43,202 nucleotides of DNA from an uncultured Veillonellaceae bacterium (lineage in GTDB: Bacteria > Bacillota > Negativicutes > Selenomonadales > Selenomonadaceae): contig ONCF01000074.1 in assembly GCA_900316275.1 (NCBI GenBank), positions 1-43,202 of the forward strand, in the 5' to 3' direction. The notes beneath the pieces were generated by a model. It made no database searches. It was given only the letters and a program-made list of their open reading frames with translations, and was not told the DNA's origin. Of the stretch, positions 41,304-43,202 are shown in pieces; position 1 is the first letter of the stretch; every line of letters begins with the position of its first letter. The translations under genes and the position numbers were made by a program.

Positions 41304-42074
41304 TCAGCTGTTCGTGTTCGCGCGACCCTGACCACCACGTGGACCTCTGCCGCCGCAGAATGCACCGTCCGGCGGGCCGCCTTGGGGACCGCCGCAGTAG
41401 GCACCCTCGCCCGGGCCGCCGCAGAAACCGTCACCGGCCTGGTCAAAACCGGGGCCGCGGCGCACCTGACGCAGTGTCTGCGCATCGACACCCAGCTGCT
41501 GGGCCACATCACGCCAGCGGTTGTTGATTTTCTTGAGATCCAGCACGCTCTGGATGTCCTTGCCCGAGGCCTTGGCGAGCACCGCCGCCGCCTCAATATC
41601 TGGCGGTATATAGCCCTGCTGCAGCAGCGCCGTGGCCGTGCTTTCATCTACATTGCCCGTCTGGCAGATATGACGCGCCAGCATCGTATCGCGCGCGCTG
41701 CGTTCCTGCTCCTGCGTCACCCCCAGCTGCTCGCGCACATCGCTCCAGCGGTTGCTGTCCGTCTTGAGCGCCAGCACATCCTGGAACGATTTGCCGCTGA
41801 GCTTCGCAAGCATGGCCGCCTGACCGATATCGCGGAAATCCCGCTGGCTGTCGATGGCCGTCTTGACCTGCGCCTCGTCGACGCCAAACGTCTCCGCGAT
41901 ACGCGCGGCCGCCTTGCTGGCATCGAACTGCGGTGGCTGCGGGCGCTGTGCCTGCTGCTCTGCCTGCGCCGCCTCCGTATGCGCAGCCTGAAACTGATAG
42001 GCCGTGAAGCCGCCGCCGAGCAGCAGCGCGCCTGCCACGAGACCCGCCACTATTTTGTGATTAAATCTTCTCAT
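41304..42074 (-). CDS. secreted two-repeat protein with a Gly/Cys-rich tail
   Basis: The 256-residue protein has an N-terminal signal or anchor (IVAGLVAGALLLGGGFTAYQF, residues 8-28), then a Gln/Pro/Ala linker. Two related helical repeats of about 75 residues follow. They can be aligned through AAMLAKLSGKSFQDVLALK with NRWSDVREQLGV, and AAVLAKASGKDIQSVLDLK with NRWRDVAQQLGV. The last 45 residues are Gly/Pro-rich with three regularly spaced aromatic-Cys-Gly-Gly units (FCGG, YCGG, FCGG). The family is not recognised. The helical repeats suggest a periplasmic binding or sensing role and the Cys units may bind metal or cross-link; both are guesses. AGGAGG precedes the ATG. Confidence 0.8.
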   Translation of the reverse strand: MRRFNHKIVAGLVAGALLLGGGFTAYQFQAAHTEAAQAEQQAQRPQPPQFDASKAAARIAETFGVDEAQVKTAIDSQRDFRDIGQAAMLAKLSGKSFQDVLALKTDSNRWSDVREQLGVTQEQERSARDTMLARHICQTGNVDESTATALLQQGYIPPDIEAAAVLAKASGKDIQSVLDLKKINNRWRDVAQQLGVDAQTLRQVRRGPGFDQAGDGFCGGPGEGAYCGGPQGGPPDGAFCGGRGPRGGQGRANTNS

Positions 42075-42157
42075 AGTCCTCCTACCTTTCCTGGACCAGT
42101 ATCATCTCTGCCGCCCTGGTTCTCCCGACAGCAGATAGCGTTTTACTTTCTATGCTC

Positions 42158-42186
42158 ATAGTATAGTTTTGGGACTTTAGATGCAA
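42158..42186 (-). promoter_or_regulatory. promoter of the two-repeat secreted protein gene
   Basis: On the minus strand, TTGCAT (42181-42186), a 17-nt spacer and TACTAT (42158-42163) give a leader of about 80 nt before the ATG at 42074. Confidence 0.6.
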
Positions 42187-42313
42187 TTTAGCCAGCTATT
42201 ATAGTTCCTTATTCTTTCGGTGATGATTTTGTAAGAACGACCCTGACGAAATTAATCCGCCCTGTTACGAAAATTGTTTTTCACAAAAGCAGGATTTTTC
42301 CCTCGCCCTGTCG

Positions 42314-42319
42314 TATAAT
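42314..42319 (+). promoter_or_regulatory. -10 element for the small gene at 42355
   Basis: A consensus TATAAT stands 35 nt before the ATG at 42355. No good -35 is present at 16-18 nt, so the promoter may need an activator. The rest of 42187-42313 is AT-rich with nothing else recognisable. Confidence 0.4.
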
Positions 42320-42354
42320 AGAAAGCAGGTTGGATATGAAAAGAGGTGTTTTGG

Positions 42355-42561
42355 ATGACGGATCAGGAAATCGAACAGCTGGTACAGAATAAGCTCAACG
42401 AGGCTTACAAGGCGAACGAACATCCCAAGAAGTTCTTCATCACGGCTAACGGCCGCGGTGTCACCGATGGCGGCGATATGTACAACGCGCTGCTGAACGA
42501 CGTGATGCGCGTGATGCAGCAGGCAATGACGGACATTCTGAAAGAAGCTCTGAAAAAGTAA
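42355..42561 (+). CDS. 68-residue small protein of unknown function
   Basis: The ATG at 42355 has AGAGGTG about 6 nt before it; an in-frame start at 42346 is less well placed. The product begins MTDQEIEQLVQNKLNEAYKA and is acidic at the start, with a central FFITANGRGVTDGGDMYNAL segment and a helical Met-rich end (VMRVMQQAMTDILKEALKK). It is cytoplasmic with no cysteine. The balanced composition, own promoter and own terminator make it a convincing gene; I do not recognise the family. It is the only plus-strand gene in the last 8 kb. Confidence 0.75.
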   Translation: MTDQEIEQLVQNKLNEAYKANEHPKKFFITANGRGVTDGGDMYNALLNDVMRVMQQAMTDILKEALKK

Positions 42562-42577
42562 GTCTGCCTAGTGCAAA

Positions 42578-42615
42578 ACACCCGACGGGAGTTATACTCC
42601 TGCCGGGTGTTTTTA
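42578..42615 (+). terminator. terminator of the small gene at 42355-42561
   Basis: ACACCCGACGGGAG pairs with CTCCTGCCGGGTGT (ending at 42610), with two mismatches, and is followed by TTTTTAT. It begins 17 nt past the stop. Confidence 0.85.
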
Positions 42616-42710
42616 TATGGACTAAAGACTGGGCCTCTGGCTGCCTGTGAACCTCATCACTTATAACCTGGAATATAGCCCACACAGTCGTCTGGCAGCG
42701 GCAACAAACA

Positions 42711-42740
42711 AAAAGTCCGCAACCACGCAGGTTGCGGACT
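42711..42740 (-). terminator. rpsI terminator
   Basis: AGTCCGCAACC (42714-42724) pairs perfectly with GGTTGCGGACT (42730-42740) around ACGCA. The minus strand continues TTTTTGTTTG. It lies 27 nt past the rpsI stop. Confidence 0.9.
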
Positions 42741-42766
42741 GTATGTGCCATGTAAATGGACAAATA

Positions 42767-43159
42767 TCAGCGTTTGCTGAACTGGCTGGCCTTGCGAGCC
42801 TTTTTGAGACCGTACTTACGGCGCTCTTTCTCACGCGGATCGCGCGTGACGAAGCCAGCTTTCTTCAGGGACGGACGCAGGTCAGCATCCATCGCCATGA
42901 GGGCACGCGTGATGCCATGACGGATGGCACCAGCCTGGCCGGAAATGCCGCCGCCAGCAACGTTGGCGATGACATCGTATTTATCGTTCGTCTCGGTGAG
43001 CGTCAGCGGCTGGCGCACGATGAGCTCCAGCGTCTTCTCGCCGAAGTAGGACTCCATGTCGCGGCCGTTGATGGTCACTTTACCCTCGCCTGGAACCAGA
43101 CGAACACGGGCAACCGAGGTCTTTCTGCGGCCAGTGCCGTAGTAGCTTACATTTGCCAT
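42767..43159 (-). CDS. rpsI: 30S ribosomal protein S9
   Basis: S9 is a component of the small ribosomal subunit whose C-terminal tail reaches the P-site tRNA. It has 130 residues, with [16 protein letters not shown] at the N-terminus, [20 protein letters not shown] in the middle and the basic tail [12 protein letters not shown] ending in the invariant Lys-Arg. GGAGG lies about 8-10 nt before the ATG. It follows rplM by 24 nt, the standard rplM-rpsI operon order, and ends at a strong terminator. Confidence 0.98.
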   Translation of the reverse strand: MANVSYYGTGRRKTSVARVRLVPGEGKVTINGRDMESYFGEKTLELIVRQPLTLTETNDKYDVIANVAGGGISGQAGAIRHGITRALMAMDADLRPSLKKAGFVTRDPREKERRKYGLKKARKASQFSKR

Positions 43160-43183
43160 AATCTATGTTCCTCCTTTTCCAGT

Positions 43184-43202
43184 TTAGCGGATGTTCAGCT
43201 CG
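43184..43202 (-). CDS. rplM: 3' end of 50S ribosomal protein L13 gene (partial)
   Basis: Only the last codons are in the window. On the minus strand they read ELNIR and stop (TAA at 43184-43186), a plausible L13 C-terminus. Identification rests mainly on position: rplM almost always precedes rpsI in the same transcript, here 24 nt upstream. Confidence 0.7.

Noticed and set aside
1..43202. CRISPR arrays, tRNA or rRNA genes, insertion sequences, prophage
   Set aside because: No regularly spaced direct repeats, no TTC-loop/cloverleaf patterns, no ribosomal RNA landmarks and no transposase or phage genes were seen in either strand.

Overview
The window looks like chromosome from a diderm Firmicute of the Negativicutes (Selenomonas/Mitsuokella-like). 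It has a Firmicute toolkit: a CtsR-McsA-McsB-ClpC operon, a tRNA-Trp T-box, and RadA, YitT and LytTR/AgrC-type proteins. It also has outer-membrane signs (an autotransporter barrel ending in Phe) and propionate-pathway genes (methylmalonyl-CoA decarboxylase subunits beside a succinate CoA-transferase). The DNA is GC-rich apart from an AT-rich island at about 11.37-12.2 kb. Almost all genes lie on the minus strand. No tRNA, rRNA, CRISPR, IS element or prophage was seen. The taxonomic call is inferred from gene content.

Layout. 0-4 kb: a small unknown gene, a 161-bp long-hairpin repeat, and divergent serA/serC with clear promoters. 4-9.8 kb: a diguanylate cyclase, a secreted DUF4127 protein, a DUF2225 pair and a D,D-carboxypeptidase. 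10-12.2 kb: an autotransporter remnant, a perfect 28-bp palindrome and a DUF4258/YgiT toxin-antitoxin-like pair. 12.2-18.9 kb: radA, a second long-hairpin repeat with perfect 22-bp ends, a 42-codon small ORF coupled to clpC, and the ctsR-mcsA-mcsB-clpC operon with a CtsR-like box in its promoter spacer. 18.9-22.9 kb: methylmalonyl-CoA decarboxylase alpha, a tiny subunit, the biotin carrier and a succinate CoA-transferase, but no membrane beta subunit. 23-27 kb: a YitT transporter and a YdjG/YdjI-like zinc-ribbon/SPFH pair.

27-34.7 kb is a sensory and secreted-protein region where several genes look damaged. A BMP-type binding protein has lost its frame near the end. The coupled hybrid kinase has half a receiver. 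A clostripain-like lipoprotein is cut short and given a hydrophobic tail. A LytTR regulator lacks its receiver but is still coupled to an AgrC-like kinase. An intact 5'-nucleotidase lies between them.

34.7-41.3 kb holds tryptophan synthesis in transcription order trpF-trpC-trpB-trpA, then a structured 199-nt spacer, an unknown 86-aa gene, an attenuator-like hairpin, and trpE-trpG. A Trp T-box precedes trpF. trpD is absent. 41.3-43.2 kb has a secreted two-repeat protein, a small conserved-looking protein, rpsI and the last codons of rplM.

Most promising for follow-up: the two long-hairpin repeat families, the leader/small-ORF/attenuator arrangement ahead of trpE, the coupled small ORF behind clpC, the partial methylmalonyl-CoA decarboxylase operon, and the run of internally deleted sensory genes.
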